Origin: Hyphomicrobiales bacterium
Lineage (GTDB): Bacteria > Pseudomonadota > Alphaproteobacteria > Rhizobiales > Xanthobacteraceae
Length of the DNA stretch: 64,000 nucleotides
NCBI GenBank assembly: GCA_016713235.1
Contig: JADJPN010000004.1
Span: 1-64,000 of the forward strand
Direction of reading: 5' to 3'
Shown: one piece after another, positions 1 to 7,499 of the stretch
How the letters are laid out: each line of letters opens with the position of its first letter
Numbering within the stretch: position 1 is the first letter of the stretch
Notes under the pieces: generated by a model
Seen by the model: only the letters and a program-made list of their open reading frames with translations
Told to the model about the DNA's origin: nothing
Databases searched by the model: none
Program-made: the position numbers and the translations under genes

Positions 1-324
1 CGCATCGCGGCGGGCTCCGGGGCGAAGGTCGAGAGATCAACCGGCTCCTGAAAATGCACCGGCAGATGGCCGACGTGATGAAGTCGATGAGCCGCGGCAA
101 GGGGCGGCGGCATGTTAGCTGGCCTGGGCAATATGCTCGGCATGGGTCCGGGAATGGGCGCGGGCGCCGGCCAGATGCCTTCGCCAGAAGAGATTCAGAA
201 ACTCGCCGAGAAAATGCCTGACGCAGGAAAGCTGCCCACGCAATTTCCCGGTCTTACCAGCCTGCCTTCGAAATTCCCCGGCTTGCCGGGGCTCGGCGGC
301 ATGAACCCACTCAAGAAAAAGTAG
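1..324 (+). CDS. ffh: Signal recognition particle protein Ffh, C-terminal fragment with two compensating frameshifts
   Basis: This is the 3' end of the SRP GTPase that targets nascent membrane proteins; only the methionine-rich M domain and tail lie in the window. Bases 1-33 read RIAAGSGAKVE, bases 36-101 in another frame read INRLLKMHRQMADVMKSM and on, and from 112 the first frame resumes with the Gly/Met-rich tail MLAGLGNMLGMGPGMG, ending in LKKK and TAG at 322-324. One base is missing near 33-36 and one extra G lies near 102-104, so the frame is lost and regained. Ffh is essential, so sequence error is likelier than a pseudogene. The tail lies 20 bp upstream of rpsP, the usual alphaproteobacterial order. 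Confidence 0.85.
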
Positions 325-344
325 TCGCAGAAAAGGAAACTGAA

Positions 345-707
345 ATGTCCGTTGTTATTCGTCTTTCCCGCGCGGGCGCGAAAAAGCGTCCGTTCTACCG
401 CCTCGTTGTCGCCGACTCGCGCTTTCCGCGCGACGGCCGCTTCATCGAGCGCGTCGGCACTTATGATCCGAAGAAGCCGAAGGATTCGCCGGAGCGCGTG
501 AAGCTCGAGCTCGAGCGCATCAAGCACTGGCTTTCCAAAGGCGCGCAGCCGTCCGATCGCATCAAGCGCTTTCTCGATGCCGCCGGCGTGTTGAAGCGCG
601 AAGCGCGCAACAATCCGCAGAAAGCGAAGCCGAAGAAAGCTCCGGAAGCCGCGCCTGCTGCTGCGGCACCCGCCGCTCCGGCTGCCGACGCGCCGGCCGC
701 GAGCTAA
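345..707 (+). CDS. rpsP: 30S ribosomal protein S16
   Basis: Small-subunit protein S16, 120 residues. The N-terminal 80 residues carry the conserved S16 core (SVVIRLSRAGAKKRPFYRLV, then DGRFIERVGTYDPKK). The last 40 residues are a low-complexity Ala/Pro/Lys tail (AAPAAAAPAAPAADAPAAS), an extension typical of Rhizobiales S16. The ATG at 345 follows a purine-rich AAAAGGAAACTGAA ribosome-binding region. It begins the rpsP-rimM-trmD-rplS group downstream of ffh; rimM starts 9 bp after the stop. Identification is secure. Confidence 0.97.
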   Translation: MSVVIRLSRAGAKKRPFYRLVVADSRFPRDGRFIERVGTYDPKKPKDSPERVKLELERIKHWLSKGAQPSDRIKRFLDAAGVLKREARNNPQKAKPKKAPEAAPAAAAPAAPAADAPAAS

Positions 708-716
708 CGGACGCCG

Positions 717-1244
717 ATGGATCGCGTCTGCGTCGCAAAGATCGGCGCCGCGCACGGCTTGCGCGGCGAAGTGCGATTGCAGGTCTTCACGCAAGACCCG
801 GACGCGATCATCGGGTTTGGTGAACTGACCAGCGAGGACGGCACGAAGAAATTTCGTGTCGCCTCGCTTCGTCCGGCTAAAGGTCATTTCGTCGCGAAGC
901 TGCGTGACGTGAACGACCGCAATGCGTCCGAACTGCTCACCAACATCGAGCTCTACGTCACGCGCGACAAACTCCCCACGATCGAAGACGACGGCGAGTT
1001 TTATCACGCCGACCTGATCGGGCTGCGGGTGGAAGACAAGGCCGGAAAAAATTACGGCGTCGTCGTCGCGGTCCGGAATTACGGCGCGAGCGACCTCATC
1101 GAAGTCGCAGAACCGCCGAAGAAATCGGGAACGCTGATTCCGTTCATCGACCAGTTCGTTCCGGAAGTGGATCTCGAGGCGGGCCGCGTCGTCATCGAGC
1201 CAGCGCCCGGATTGTTCGAAGAGCCAAAAGCGAAATCCAAATGA
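717..1244 (+). CDS. rimM: Ribosome maturation factor RimM
   Basis: 16S rRNA processing factor that binds S19 and helps assemble the 30S head. The protein has 175 residues. The N-terminal RimM domain starts VCVAKIGAAHGLRGEVRLQV with the conserved GAHGLRGEV-type loop, and a C-terminal PRC-barrel-like half contains EFYHADLIGLRV and GTLIPFIDQFVPEVD. The stop overlaps the trmD start in an ATGA, so the two are probably translationally coupled. The C-terminus (FEEPKAKSK) is slightly extended and basic. The start at 717 is the only reasonable ATG after rpsP. Confidence 0.96.
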   Translation: MDRVCVAKIGAAHGLRGEVRLQVFTQDPDAIIGFGELTSEDGTKKFRVASLRPAKGHFVAKLRDVNDRNASELLTNIELYVTRDKLPTIEDDGEFYHADLIGLRVEDKAGKNYGVVVAVRNYGASDLIEVAEPPKKSGTLIPFIDQFVPEVDLEAGRVVIEPAPGLFEEPKAKSK

Positions 1245-1942
1245 GTTGGCGCGCCTCGGTGCTCACGCTGTTTCCGGAAATGTTTCCGGGGCCGCTTGGT
1301 ATTTCGCTGGCGGGCAAGGCACTTGCGAACAACATTTGGTCGCTGGAAGCCTCCGACATTCGCGCGTCCGCTATCGACAGGCACCGCACGGTTGACGACA
1401 GCCCGTCCGGCGGTGGGCCCGGCATGGTGATGCGCGCGGATATTCTGGCGAAAGCCATCGACGCCGCGTCACCGAAAGACGATCCGCGGCCGCGGCTTCT
1501 GATGAGCCCGCGCGGTATGCCGCTCACGCAAAAGCGGGTGCGCGAGCTTTCCAGCGGTCCCGGCGTCGTGATCGTCTGCGGACGCTTCGAAGGCGTGGAT
1601 GAGCGCATCATCGCAGCCCGCCGCCTCGAAGAGATTTCGGTTGGAGACTACGTGCTCTCCGGGGGCGAGATCGGAGCTTTTGTGTTCCTCGATGCCTGCG
1701 TGCGGCTTTTGCCCGGCGTCATGGGCCATGCGGCGTCCGGGCTCGACGAAAGCTTCTCGGACGGGCTCCTCGAATACCCCCAGTACACCCGGCCGCAGGA
1801 ATTCGAGGGGGTGCCGGTTCCGGAGGTTCTGACCTCCGGCGACCATGCCAAAGTGGCGGCTTGGCGCCGTTCCGAGGCGCAGAAGTTAACCGCAGTCCGC
1901 AGACCCGACCTTCCGGGCCCAAAAGGGGGCAAAAAGGCATGA
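1241..1942 (+). CDS. trmD: tRNA (guanine-37-N1)-methyltransferase TrmD
   Basis: SAM-dependent methyltransferase that makes m1G37 in tRNAs reading CNN codons and so prevents +1 frameshifting; 233 residues, SPOUT family. Family marks are SVLTLFPEMFPGPLGISLAG at the N-terminus, DDSPSGGGPGMVMRADIL, CGRFEGVDERII, the knot segment ISVGDYVLSGGEIGAFVFLD and DESFSDGLLEYPQYTRP. Its ATG overlaps the rimM stop by 4 bp. The C-terminus ends in a Gly/Lys tail. An 88-bp gap follows before rplS. Confidence 0.97.
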   Translation: MSWRASVLTLFPEMFPGPLGISLAGKALANNIWSLEASDIRASAIDRHRTVDDSPSGGGPGMVMRADILAKAIDAASPKDDPRPRLLMSPRGMPLTQKRVRELSSGPGVVIVCGRFEGVDERIIAARRLEEISVGDYVLSGGEIGAFVFLDACVRLLPGVMGHAASGLDESFSDGLLEYPQYTRPQEFEGVPVPEVLTSGDHAKVAAWRRSEAQKLTAVRRPDLPGPKGGKKA

Positions 1943-2030
1943 CAAGGCCAGAATCTTCCCCTATAGACCCCGCCCATCCCGTTATGGATTTCACTTCCCG
2001 GCGCCGGATTGCTGGCGCGGAGCAACTGTC

Positions 2031-2519
2031 ATGAACCTCATCCAGACCATCGAAAAAGAAGAAATCGCCCGCGTCACCGGCGGCAAGCCGGTCGCGAAGT
2101 TCCAGCCCGGCGACACGCTGATCGTGAACGTCCGCATCAAGGAAGGCGAGCGCTCGCGCGTGCAGGCCTATGAAGGCGTGTGCATCGCGCGTTCCGGCGG
2201 CGGCCTCCAGGAGAGCTTCACCGTCCGCAAGATTTCCTACGGTGAAGGCGTCGAGCGCGTATTCCCGCTCTATTCGCCGAACATCGAATCGATCGAAGTC
2301 GTGCGCCGCGGCAAGGTCCGTCGTGCGAAGCTCTATTATCTGCGCGATCTGCAAGGCAAGCGTGCCCGCATCGTCGAGCGTCAGGACGCGGCTGCGGCTG
2401 CACTCGACGCGGAAGCCGCGGCAATCAAGGCCGCTCAGCCGAAGGCCGATAAGGTCAAGAAGGAAAAGCCGAAGGCGACTGCCGCGACGCGCGCCGCCAA
2501 GGGCGGCGGCAAGAAGTAA
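2031..2519 (+). CDS. rplS: 50S ribosomal protein L19
   Basis: Large-subunit protein at the 30S-50S interface; 162 residues. Residues 1-115 are the L19 core (FQPGDTLIVNVRIKEGERSR, RKISYGEGVERVFPLYSPNI, RRAKLYYLRDLQGKRARI). Residues 116-162 are an Ala/Lys-rich extension, longer than the roughly 115 residues of the E. coli protein but usual in Rhizobiales. It is the last gene of the ffh-rpsP-rimM-trmD-rplS group, and a strong hairpin terminator starts 24 bp after the stop. Confidence 0.97.
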   Translation: MNLIQTIEKEEIARVTGGKPVAKFQPGDTLIVNVRIKEGERSRVQAYEGVCIARSGGGLQESFTVRKISYGEGVERVFPLYSPNIESIEVVRRGKVRRAKLYYLRDLQGKRARIVERQDAAAAALDAEAAAIKAAQPKADKVKKEKPKATAATRAAKGGGKK

Positions 2520-2543
2520 GCGGCTGCGACTACAAACGAATAG

Positions 2544-2573
2544 AAGGCCGGCGTTTCGCCGGCCTTTTTCTTT
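2544..2573 (+). terminator. Rho-independent terminator after rplS
   Basis: A perfect 10-bp stem, AAGGCCGGCG (2544-2553) with CGCCGGCCTT (2557-2566), closes on a TTT loop and runs into TTTTTCTTT. It ends the ribosomal-protein operon. Confidence 0.9.
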
Positions 2574-2586
2574 GAAGAGAACCCCA

Positions 2587-2988
2587 ATGCGCATTGCGCG
2601 TTATCGAACGATGGCCGGATCCTTACTTCGAAATCTTCTCTTGATTGCAGCACTCGTTGCGCTCGCTACGCCCGCGCGCGCCGAATCCATCAGCCTGGAA
2701 GTGCAATCTTCGTCGGTCGAGCGCGACAAGATCACCCGTGAGATGGTGGTGACGATCGAACTCAGCCCGGAAGCAAAAGCGGCGTTCGAGGATTTCACGC
2801 AGCGTAACGTCGGCCGCAGCATTGAAATCCGGCTCGGTACGATTGTGCTCCTGAAGGCGCGGCTGATGGCGAAGATTTCCGGCGGCGTCATTCGCGCGAG
2901 CACGAAATTCAGCGAGGAAGACGCCCGTAAGGTCTCAGCCCAGCTCACGCGCGGGACGCGGATTACGCTGGAAGACCACGAGACATAA
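2587..2988 (+). CDS. Exported protein with a solitary SecDF P1-head-like domain
   Basis: A 133-residue protein. Residues 1-34 form a signal peptide (SLLRNLLLIAALVALATPAR then AES). The mature part resembles the P1 head subdomain of SecD: a beta strand with VVTIELSPEAKAAFEDFT, then NVGRSIEIRLGTIVLL, then GGVIRASTKFSEEDARKVSA and QLTRGTRITLE, which matches the SecD pattern of F...G...F...T..N.G..I.I.L.G.V...P.I...I..G......FT.EEA..L. No membrane channel segments follow, so this is a stand-alone domain in the periplasm. It starts 14 bp after the rplS terminator. Function unknown; the domain call is by eye. Confidence 0.75.
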   Translation: MRIARYRTMAGSLLRNLLLIAALVALATPARAESISLEVQSSSVERDKITREMVVTIELSPEAKAAFEDFTQRNVGRSIEIRLGTIVLLKARLMAKISGGVIRASTKFSEEDARKVSAQLTRGTRITLEDHET

Positions 2989-3040
2989 GGGTTCCCTGGG
3001 GCTCGTTGCGACCCATCAGGGCGGGGGCTATATAGCCCTC

Positions 3041-3181
3041 ATGCCAAGGAAGACGCGGAAAATAGAGCGCTCGCAGGCGGGTTCGGCCCGCCGGTTGACG
3101 TTTGTCGTGCTGCGCGACCACGCGCGGCTTCCGGGTCGTTTCTTCGGCCGCCTGACCGCCTCGATCCAGGCAGCGCTTTAA
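3041..3181 (+). CDS. Possible 46-codon leader ORF upstream of leuC
   Basis: An ATG at 3041 opens a short frame (MPRKTRKIERSQAGSARRLT and so on, ending FGRLTASIQAAL, TAA 3179-3181) in the 281-bp gap before leuC. It follows a 14-bp palindrome, GGGCTATATAGCCC (3025-3038), that could fold in the message. Only about five leucines occur and they are not clustered, so it does not look like a classical leucine attenuator. It may be non-coding; the rest of the gap shows nothing else. Confidence 0.2.
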   Translation: MPRKTRKIERSQAGSARRLTFVVLRDHARLPGRFFGRLTASIQAAL

Positions 3182-3269
3182 GCGAGCGTTCGCGCTTTTG
3201 CGCGTATCTGAACCCGCATCGATCAGAACTTAGCCAAGAGCTAGCTAGCCAAGACGAAGAGCCAACATC

Positions 3270-4679
3270 ATGAAACCGCGCACTCTCTACGACAAAATCT
3301 GGGACGATCACCTGGTCGATCAGCAGCCGGACGGCACGTGCCTGCTCTATATCGACCGCCACCTCGTGCATGAAGTCACGAGCCCGCAAGCCTTCGAGGG
3401 CTTGCGCATGGCGAAGCGCAAAGTGCATGCGCCGGAGAAGACACTCGCGGTGGTCGATCACAACATTCAGACCACCGATCGCTCCAAGGGCATCGCGGAC
3501 CCCGAATCGCGCACGCAGGTCGAGGCGCTCGCTGCGAATGCCAAGGAATTCGGCGTCGAGTATTTCGATGAGCACGACCGCCGTCAGGGCATCGTGCACA
3601 TCATCGGGCCGGAGCAAGGCTTCACACTGCCGGGCACGACCATCGTCTGCGGCGACAGCCATACCTCGACGCACGGTGCTTTCGGTGCGCTCGCGCATGG
3701 CATCGGCACTTCCGAAGTCGAGCACGTGCTGGCGACCCAAACGCTGATTCAGAAAAAAGCCAAGAACATGCGCGTGACGGTAGACGGCAAGTTGCCGGAC
3801 GGCGTCGGCGCGAAGGACATCATTCTCGCGATCATCGGCGAAATCGGCACCGCCGGCGGAACGGGGAGCGTCATCGAGTTCGCGGGCGAAGCGATGCGTT
3901 CGCTTTCGATGGAAGGCCGCATGACCGTCTGCAACATGACGATCGAAGGCGGCGCGCGCGCCGGCATGATCGCGCCGGACGCGAAGGCTTACGATTATCT
4001 CAGGGGCCGGCCGCGTTCGCCGAAGAACGGCGATTGGGATGCGGCGATGCGTTACTGGGAAACGCTGCATACCGACGACGGCGCGCATTTCGACCGCGAG
4101 GTGAAGCTGGACGGCGCGGCATTGCCGCCGATCGTGTCGTGGGGCACGAGCCCGGAAGACGTCGTGTCGATCAGTGGCGTCGTGCCCGATCCCGCGCAGC
4201 TTTCGGAAGAAAACCAGCGCATCGCCAAGCAGCGCGCGCTCGATTACATGGGCCTCAAAGCCGGCACCAAGATCACGGACATCAGGCTCGATAAAATCTT
4301 CATCGGCTCCTGCACCAATGGCCGCATCGAGGATCTTCGCGTTGTCGCGAAGATGGTCGACGGCAAGAAGGTTCATGACGCCGTGAGCGCGATGATCGTG
4401 CCGGGTTCGGGTCTCGTGAAGGCGCAGGCCGAGCAGGAAGGCCTCGACAAGATTTTCAAAGCCGCCGGTTTCGAATGGCGCGAGCCGGGTTGCTCGATGT
4501 GTCTTGCGATGAACCCGGACAAGCTCAAGCCTGAAGAGCGTTGCGCTTCGACCTCGAACCGCAACTTCGAAGGCCGTCAGGGCTACAAGGGACGCACGCA
4601 TCTGGTGTCGCCCGCGATGGCGGCCGCGGCGGCGATCGCCGGCCACTTCGTCGATGTGCGGCAGTGGCCGAAGCGCTGA
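3270..4679 (+). CDS. leuC: 3-isopropylmalate dehydratase large subunit LeuC
   Basis: Large subunit of isopropylmalate isomerase, which interconverts 2- and 3-isopropylmalate in leucine synthesis; 469 residues, cytoplasmic. It begins KPRTLYDKIWDDHLV with the family's RTLYDKI signature and contains CGDSHTSTHGAFGALAHGIG. The 4Fe-4S cluster ligands are in IGSCTNGRIED and EPGCSMCLAMN. The ATG at 3270 is preceded by GAAGAGCC. Its partner leuD lies 2.8 kb downstream behind other genes, which is the usual split arrangement in this group. A three-stem repeat follows the stop and probably ends transcription. Confidence 0.98.
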   Translation: MKPRTLYDKIWDDHLVDQQPDGTCLLYIDRHLVHEVTSPQAFEGLRMAKRKVHAPEKTLAVVDHNIQTTDRSKGIADPESRTQVEALAANAKEFGVEYFDEHDRRQGIVHIIGPEQGFTLPGTTIVCGDSHTSTHGAFGALAHGIGTSEVEHVLATQTLIQKKAKNMRVTVDGKLPDGVGAKDIILAIIGEIGTAGGTGSVIEFAGEAMRSLSMEGRMTVCNMTIEGGARAGMIAPDAKAYDYLRGRPRSPKNGDWDAAMRYWETLHTDDGAHFDREVKLDGAALPPIVSWGTSPEDVVSISGVVPDPAQLSEENQRIAKQRALDYMGLKAGTKITDIRLDKIFIGSCTNGRIEDLRVVAKMVDGKKVHDAVSAMIVPGSGLVKAQAEQEGLDKIFKAAGFEWREPGCSMCLAMNPDKLKPEERCASTSNRNFEGRQGYKGRTHLVSPAMAAAAAIAGHFVDVRQWPKR

Positions 4680-4701
4680 CCTATTGAAAGCCAAGAATTA
4701 G

Positions 4702-4790
4702 AAAAGGCGCTAACCAAGTCGGGTTTACCCGACTTGGTTATTTAATATTGCTGATCTCGGGTAAACCCGAGATCGTTTCGAGCGCCTTTT
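4702..4790. repeat. Three-way-junction intergenic element, copy A
   Basis: An outer 10-bp stem AAAAGGCGCT (4702-4711) with AGCGCCTTTT (4781-4790) encloses two hairpins. Hairpin 1 is 4712-4723 with 4728-4739 (AACCAAGTCGGG, loop TTTA). Hairpin 2 is 4753-4761 with 4766-4774 (GATCTCGGG, loop TAAA). The linker is TATTTAATATTGCT. The element lies between convergent leuC and a minus-strand gene, and the flanking T and A runs would let it terminate both. Copies with changed but still paired stems are at 14046 and 28484. Confidence 0.85.
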
Positions 4791-4798
4791 TTGTTTCG

Positions 4799-5149
4799 TC
4801 ACCAATGCCGATACGGCCAGCCGTAGTGATAGGGCCAGCGATGCCAGCGGTGATGCTCGTAGCCGGGGAAACTGCGCCAATAAAAATCGCGCTGCTCGTA
4901 ATAATAATGCGGTGTGCCGCCATAGTAGCGGGACGCATAATGGTGCTTCGGGCGTCCGACGAAGCGCAGTGCTTTATCGCTCGTGCAATGTCTGCGCGAT
5001 GACCAGCGGTAATGATGACAGACGCTTCGCACTTCCGCTTGAAGCGATCCCATCGAGGGTGTTGCGAAGCGGACAGGAGCGGCGTGAGCGGGCTCGAACG
5101 CCACGAGAAAAAGCAAGCCGGTGAGAGTGGCGTACCGAAGCGATTTCAT
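4799..5149 (-). CDS. Small His/Tyr/Trp-rich exported protein (first of three)
   Basis: A 116-residue protein from the ATG at 5149 (an in-frame upstream ATG at 5170 would add seven residues). Residues 1-23 are a signal peptide (LRYATLTGLLFLVAFEPAHA). The mature protein opens APVRFATPSMGSLQAEVRSV and has two Cys in a HHYRWSSRRHC segment, then an aromatic and basic tail rich in His, Tyr, Trp and Arg (HHRWHRWPYHYGWPYRHW). No catalytic motif is seen. The composition suggests metal binding or an extracytoplasmic structural role, which is inference. Two similar genes follow upstream on the same strand. Its 3' end abuts repeat copy A. Confidence 0.75.
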   Translation of the reverse strand: MKSLRYATLTGLLFLVAFEPAHAAPVRFATPSMGSLQAEVRSVCHHYRWSSRRHCTSDKALRFVGRPKHHYASRYYGGTPHYYYEQRDFYWRSFPGYEHHRWHRWPYHYGWPYRHW

Positions 5150-5192
5150 CGTTTTCAGATACGCGTCCAACCTCGCACATTCAATGCAAAAC

Positions 5193-5218
5193 GGGCGCTC
5201 ACTTTCGTATGAGCGCCC
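5193..5218 (-). terminator. Terminator of the 5228-5782 gene
   Basis: The stem GGGCGCTCA (5193-5201) with TGAGCGCCC (5210-5218) has an 8-nt loop. On the minus strand it is followed by GTTTTGC, and it lies 10 bp after the minus-strand stop at 5228. Confidence 0.75.
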
Positions 5219-5227
5219 GCTTCGTTT

Positions 5228-5782
5228 TTAGTACCGCGAGTAGATCACGTTGTCGTCGTAATGGCGGTGCCTGGAATGCCATTGCGGCTGCTGCACCGAA
5301 TGCCGGGGCTGCCAAGCGTAATATCGCGGCTGCGCGTAGTTGTACTGCGGCGCGTAGGTCACCTGCGGCTGCACATAAACCGGCTGCTGCTGCGTGTAGT
5401 AATACGTCGTCACCGCATAGGCATAGGGCTGTGCGTAGGTCTGCTGCGGCTGCGCGTATGTATATTGCGGTTGTGCGTAGCCGTAGTATTGGGGCTGCGC
5501 GTAAGCGTAGCGCTGAGTGCGGTAGTGGCGGCGCGCGTAATGCTGGCGATGGCCATAGTGATAGCGCTGCGCATACTGGAAGCGATGCGCGTGATGGTGC
5601 CGCTGGTGCGCGTGCCTGTGACGGTGATTTGCTTGACGGCAGTGCTTGCCGTAGCAGCCAACGTCAACCGCGTTTTTCTCAACTGACGGTACTGCAAGGC
5701 CTGTGACGCGCGCACTCGCGGGTGCAGACGCCGCGAGTGCAAATGCACCGGCAATGCCGAGCGCGAGCATGAACTTTTTCAT
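5228..5782 (-). CDS. Tyr/Gln/His-rich exported protein with YAQP repeats (second of three)
   Basis: A 184-residue protein from the ATG at 5782 (MKKFMLALG); an ATG at 5800 is a weaker choice. A signal peptide (FMLALGIAGAFALAASAPAS) precedes ARVTGLAVPSVEKNAVDVGC, a segment nearly shared with the neighbour at 5910-6203. A His-rich stretch (HRHRHAHQRHHHAHR) follows, then about five YAQP units and a Tyr/Gln tail. No enzyme motif is visible. The repeats are in-frame protein repeats. Separate terminators flank it, so it is probably its own transcript. A role in metal binding or at the cell surface is possible but unproven. Confidence 0.75.
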   Translation of the reverse strand: MKKFMLALGIAGAFALAASAPASARVTGLAVPSVEKNAVDVGCYGKHCRQANHRHRHAHQRHHHAHRFQYAQRYHYGHRQHYARRHYRTQRYAYAQPQYYGYAQPQYTYAQPQQTYAQPYAYAVTTYYYTQQQPVYVQPQVTYAPQYNYAQPRYYAWQPRHSVQQPQWHSRHRHYDDNVIYSRY

Positions 5783-5868
5783 TTTGAATCGCTTCCCCAT
5801 TAACCAATTGTTGCCGGTAGTATTTCTGCTGCGGCGTGTAAGGGAAAGCGAAAACCGTGGAGATGGTA

Positions 5869-5897
5869 AAGCGGGCGCCCGGTTTGGGCGCCCGCTT
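5869..5897 (-). terminator. Hairpin terminator after the 5910-6203 gene
   Basis: A perfect 10-bp stem, GCGGGCGCCC (5871-5880) with GGGCGCCCGC (5886-5895), has a GGTTT loop and A/T extensions on both sides. It lies just past the minus-strand stop at 5910; the exit is TTTACC on the minus strand and a T run on the plus strand. Confidence 0.7.
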
Positions 5898-5909
5898 CAG
5901 TTTTTATGA

Positions 5910-6203
5910 TTACCAGTGCCGGTGGTGCCGATGATGGCGGCGGCTGTGCCAGCGCTGATGAAAGTGATGCGGCTGATAGTAGAACGGTTGTGCATGCCAG
6001 TGATGGCGATGATGCCAATGGCGATGGCGGTTCGGGCAGTGATAGCGCGACGAGCGGCGATGATGATGGCAGCGCACATCGATCTTGTTCGCTTCGACCG
6101 CAGGCGCAGTAATGCCGGCAACGCGAGCTTGCGCGGGTGTGGCGGAAGCGGCCAATCCGATCGCGGCAGCGGCGGCAATGGTCAGAACAAGCGATCTTAA
6201 CAT
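5910..6203 (-). CDS. Small His/Arg-rich exported protein (third of three)
   Basis: A 97-residue protein. The ATG at 6203 is chosen because AGGGAG precedes it and a signal peptide starts there (MLRSLVLTIAAAAAIGLAAS, then ATPAQA); the in-frame ATG at 6266 would put 21 basic residues before the signal. The mature start ARVAGITAPAVEANKIDVRC closely matches the neighbour at 5228-5782, with the pattern ARV.G......VE.N..DV.C. The rest is His/Arg rich (HHRRSSRYHCPNRHRHWHHR and on) with two Cys. Function unknown. With its two neighbours it looks like a diverged tandem family. Confidence 0.75.
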   Translation of the reverse strand: MLRSLVLTIAAAAAIGLAASATPAQARVAGITAPAVEANKIDVRCHHHRRSSRYHCPNRHRHWHHRHHWHAQPFYYQPHHFHQRWHSRRHHRHHRHW

Positions 6204-6366
6204 GGTTCTCCCTCTTGATCGTTGTCGTGGTCCGCGGAAGCGGATCCGATAGGGGGAGAATTGCAATTGGCGCCTGAACTTGCCGTGAGGTTTGTATTCA
6301 TAGGGCGTTCAGCAACGTGGCTTGATCCGGGCTTGAGCTTGGTGCGTTCTTGCAGGAAAGTTCGTC

Positions 6367-6810
6367 ATGAACAAAAGACACACCGGCAAAACTACGGATT
6401 GGAATTCCCTTTCCGCGCCTTCGCTCGTTGACTTCGAGCAACTCGCGGAAGCCGCTTTCGCACGGCTGCCGGATAATTTCCGGGCGCTCTGCCGCGGTGT
6501 CGTGATCCAAGTTGCAGATTTCCCGGACGAAGATGTGCTGCGGGAAATGAACGCGGAAAGCCCGTTCGATCTGCTTGGGCTGTTTTCGGGCGTCGGTCTT
6601 GCGCAGGATGCCGCGGTGGCGGAGACGGGGCGTTTGCCGAATCACGTCTTTCTCTACCGGCGGCCGATCCTCGACTATTGGGCCGAGCATGAAGAGACGC
6701 TGGGCAGTCTCGTCACCCATGTTCTCGTGCATGAAATCGGACATCACCTTGGTCTGTCGGATGACGACATGGAGCAGATCGAAGCGCTTGCCGACGTCGA
6801 ATTCCACTAG
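6367..6810 (+). CDS. Zincin-like metallopeptidase family protein
   Basis: A 147-residue cytoplasmic protein with the HExxH zinc motif in THVLVHEIGHHLGLSDDDME near residue 121, the third ligand region being acidic. The upstream strand PNHVFLYRRPILDYWAEHEE and the short length fit the minimal zincin family found widely in Alphaproteobacteria and Actinobacteria (Pfam PF06262 type). Substrates are unknown. It is preceded by TTGCAGGAAAG, a usable ribosome-binding site. It lies between leuC and leuD with an HXXEE gene downstream; whether it is co-transcribed with either is unclear. Confidence 0.85.
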   Translation: MNKRHTGKTTDWNSLSAPSLVDFEQLAEAAFARLPDNFRALCRGVVIQVADFPDEDVLREMNAESPFDLLGLFSGVGLAQDAAVAETGRLPNHVFLYRRPILDYWAEHEETLGSLVTHVLVHEIGHHLGLSDDDMEQIEALADVEFH

Positions 6811-6912
6811 TGCAGCGCAGCAGAGGTTTGCTGGTTCCACTTAGACCAAGGTGGTACCTGTCCGCCCGTTTGTGATTCGTATTCATGGAATTGATTCGCA
6901 AAGGGGAACGCC

Positions 6913-7425
6913 ATGTCACTCACCGTTTTAGCGTGGCTCGCAGTAGCGGCGTATGCATTGCACATCGTCGAGGAGCACATCCTCGGCTGGTACGACTGGG
7001 CGCGTAAGACGATGAACATTTCGCTCGGCTGGGAGCAGTATGTCATCACCGAAGTCGCGATCCTCATTCTCGGCCTGACGGCTGCGATGCTCGCGGGCAC
7101 GCCCTATGGCCCGACTTTGATCGTCGCTTTCGCGACACTACTTTTCGTCAATGTCGTTTTCTTTCACGTGCTGCCGATGCTCGCCAATGGCGGAAAATTT
7201 TCGCCCGGTGCGATCTCGGGTGTCGTCCTGTTTCTGCCGCTCGCCTGGCAGGTCTTCAGAACGCAGACGCTGGCGCAAAGCGATCTCATCTGGGCGGCGG
7301 TGCTTGGCGTCCTCCTCATCATGTGGCCGATGTTGCTGCTGAAGCTACGAGGCGTGCCCTATTTCTCCGGTGCGCCGGCGCGGGCAGCGGCAGTCTCCAA
7401 GGGCAAGCGCCGACGCAAGCGCTAA
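6913..7425 (+). CDS. HXXEE-domain integral membrane protein
   Basis: A 170-residue protein with about five hydrophobic segments. The HIVEEH motif near residue 17 defines the HXXEE family (PF13787), and NVVFFHVLPML near residue 80 supplies the second conserved His region. The C-terminus is strongly basic (SKGKRRRKR) and probably cytoplasmic. The family has no established function; the conserved His and Glu inside the membrane suggest a metal or substrate site. GGGGAAC precedes the ATG. A 12-bp hairpin follows, then the truncated leuD. Confidence 0.85.
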   Translation: MSLTVLAWLAVAAYALHIVEEHILGWYDWARKTMNISLGWEQYVITEVAILILGLTAAMLAGTPYGPTLIVAFATLLFVNVVFFHVLPMLANGGKFSPGAISGVVLFLPLAWQVFRTQTLAQSDLIWAAVLGVLLIMWPMLLLKLRGVPYFSGAPARAAAVSKGKRRRKR

Positions 7426-7450
7426 AAGCCTTTTAATCCGGCTGTTTTCG

Positions 7451-7480
7451 AGGGCTTCCAGCGGCGACGCTGGAGGCCCT
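7451..7480 (+). terminator. Hairpin between the HXXEE gene and leuD
   Basis: The stem AGGGCTTCCAGC (7451-7462) with GCTGGAGGCCCT (7469-7480) is 12 bp with one G.T pair and a 6-nt loop. There is no good T tract, so termination would be weak. It occupies the space where the missing leuD 5' end would be expected. Confidence 0.45.
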
Positions 7481-7499
7481 TGATCGTCATAGGGCCGAT

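Noticed and set aside
3039..4694. A 551-codon open frame antisense to leuC
   Set aside because: It mirrors the codon pattern of leuC and has Arg/His-rich, non-domain sequence; leuC is unmistakable on the other strand.
5400..5520. CRISPR-like spaced repeats
   Set aside because: The regular pattern is the in-frame YAQP codon repeat of an exported protein, with unequal spacing and no array structure.
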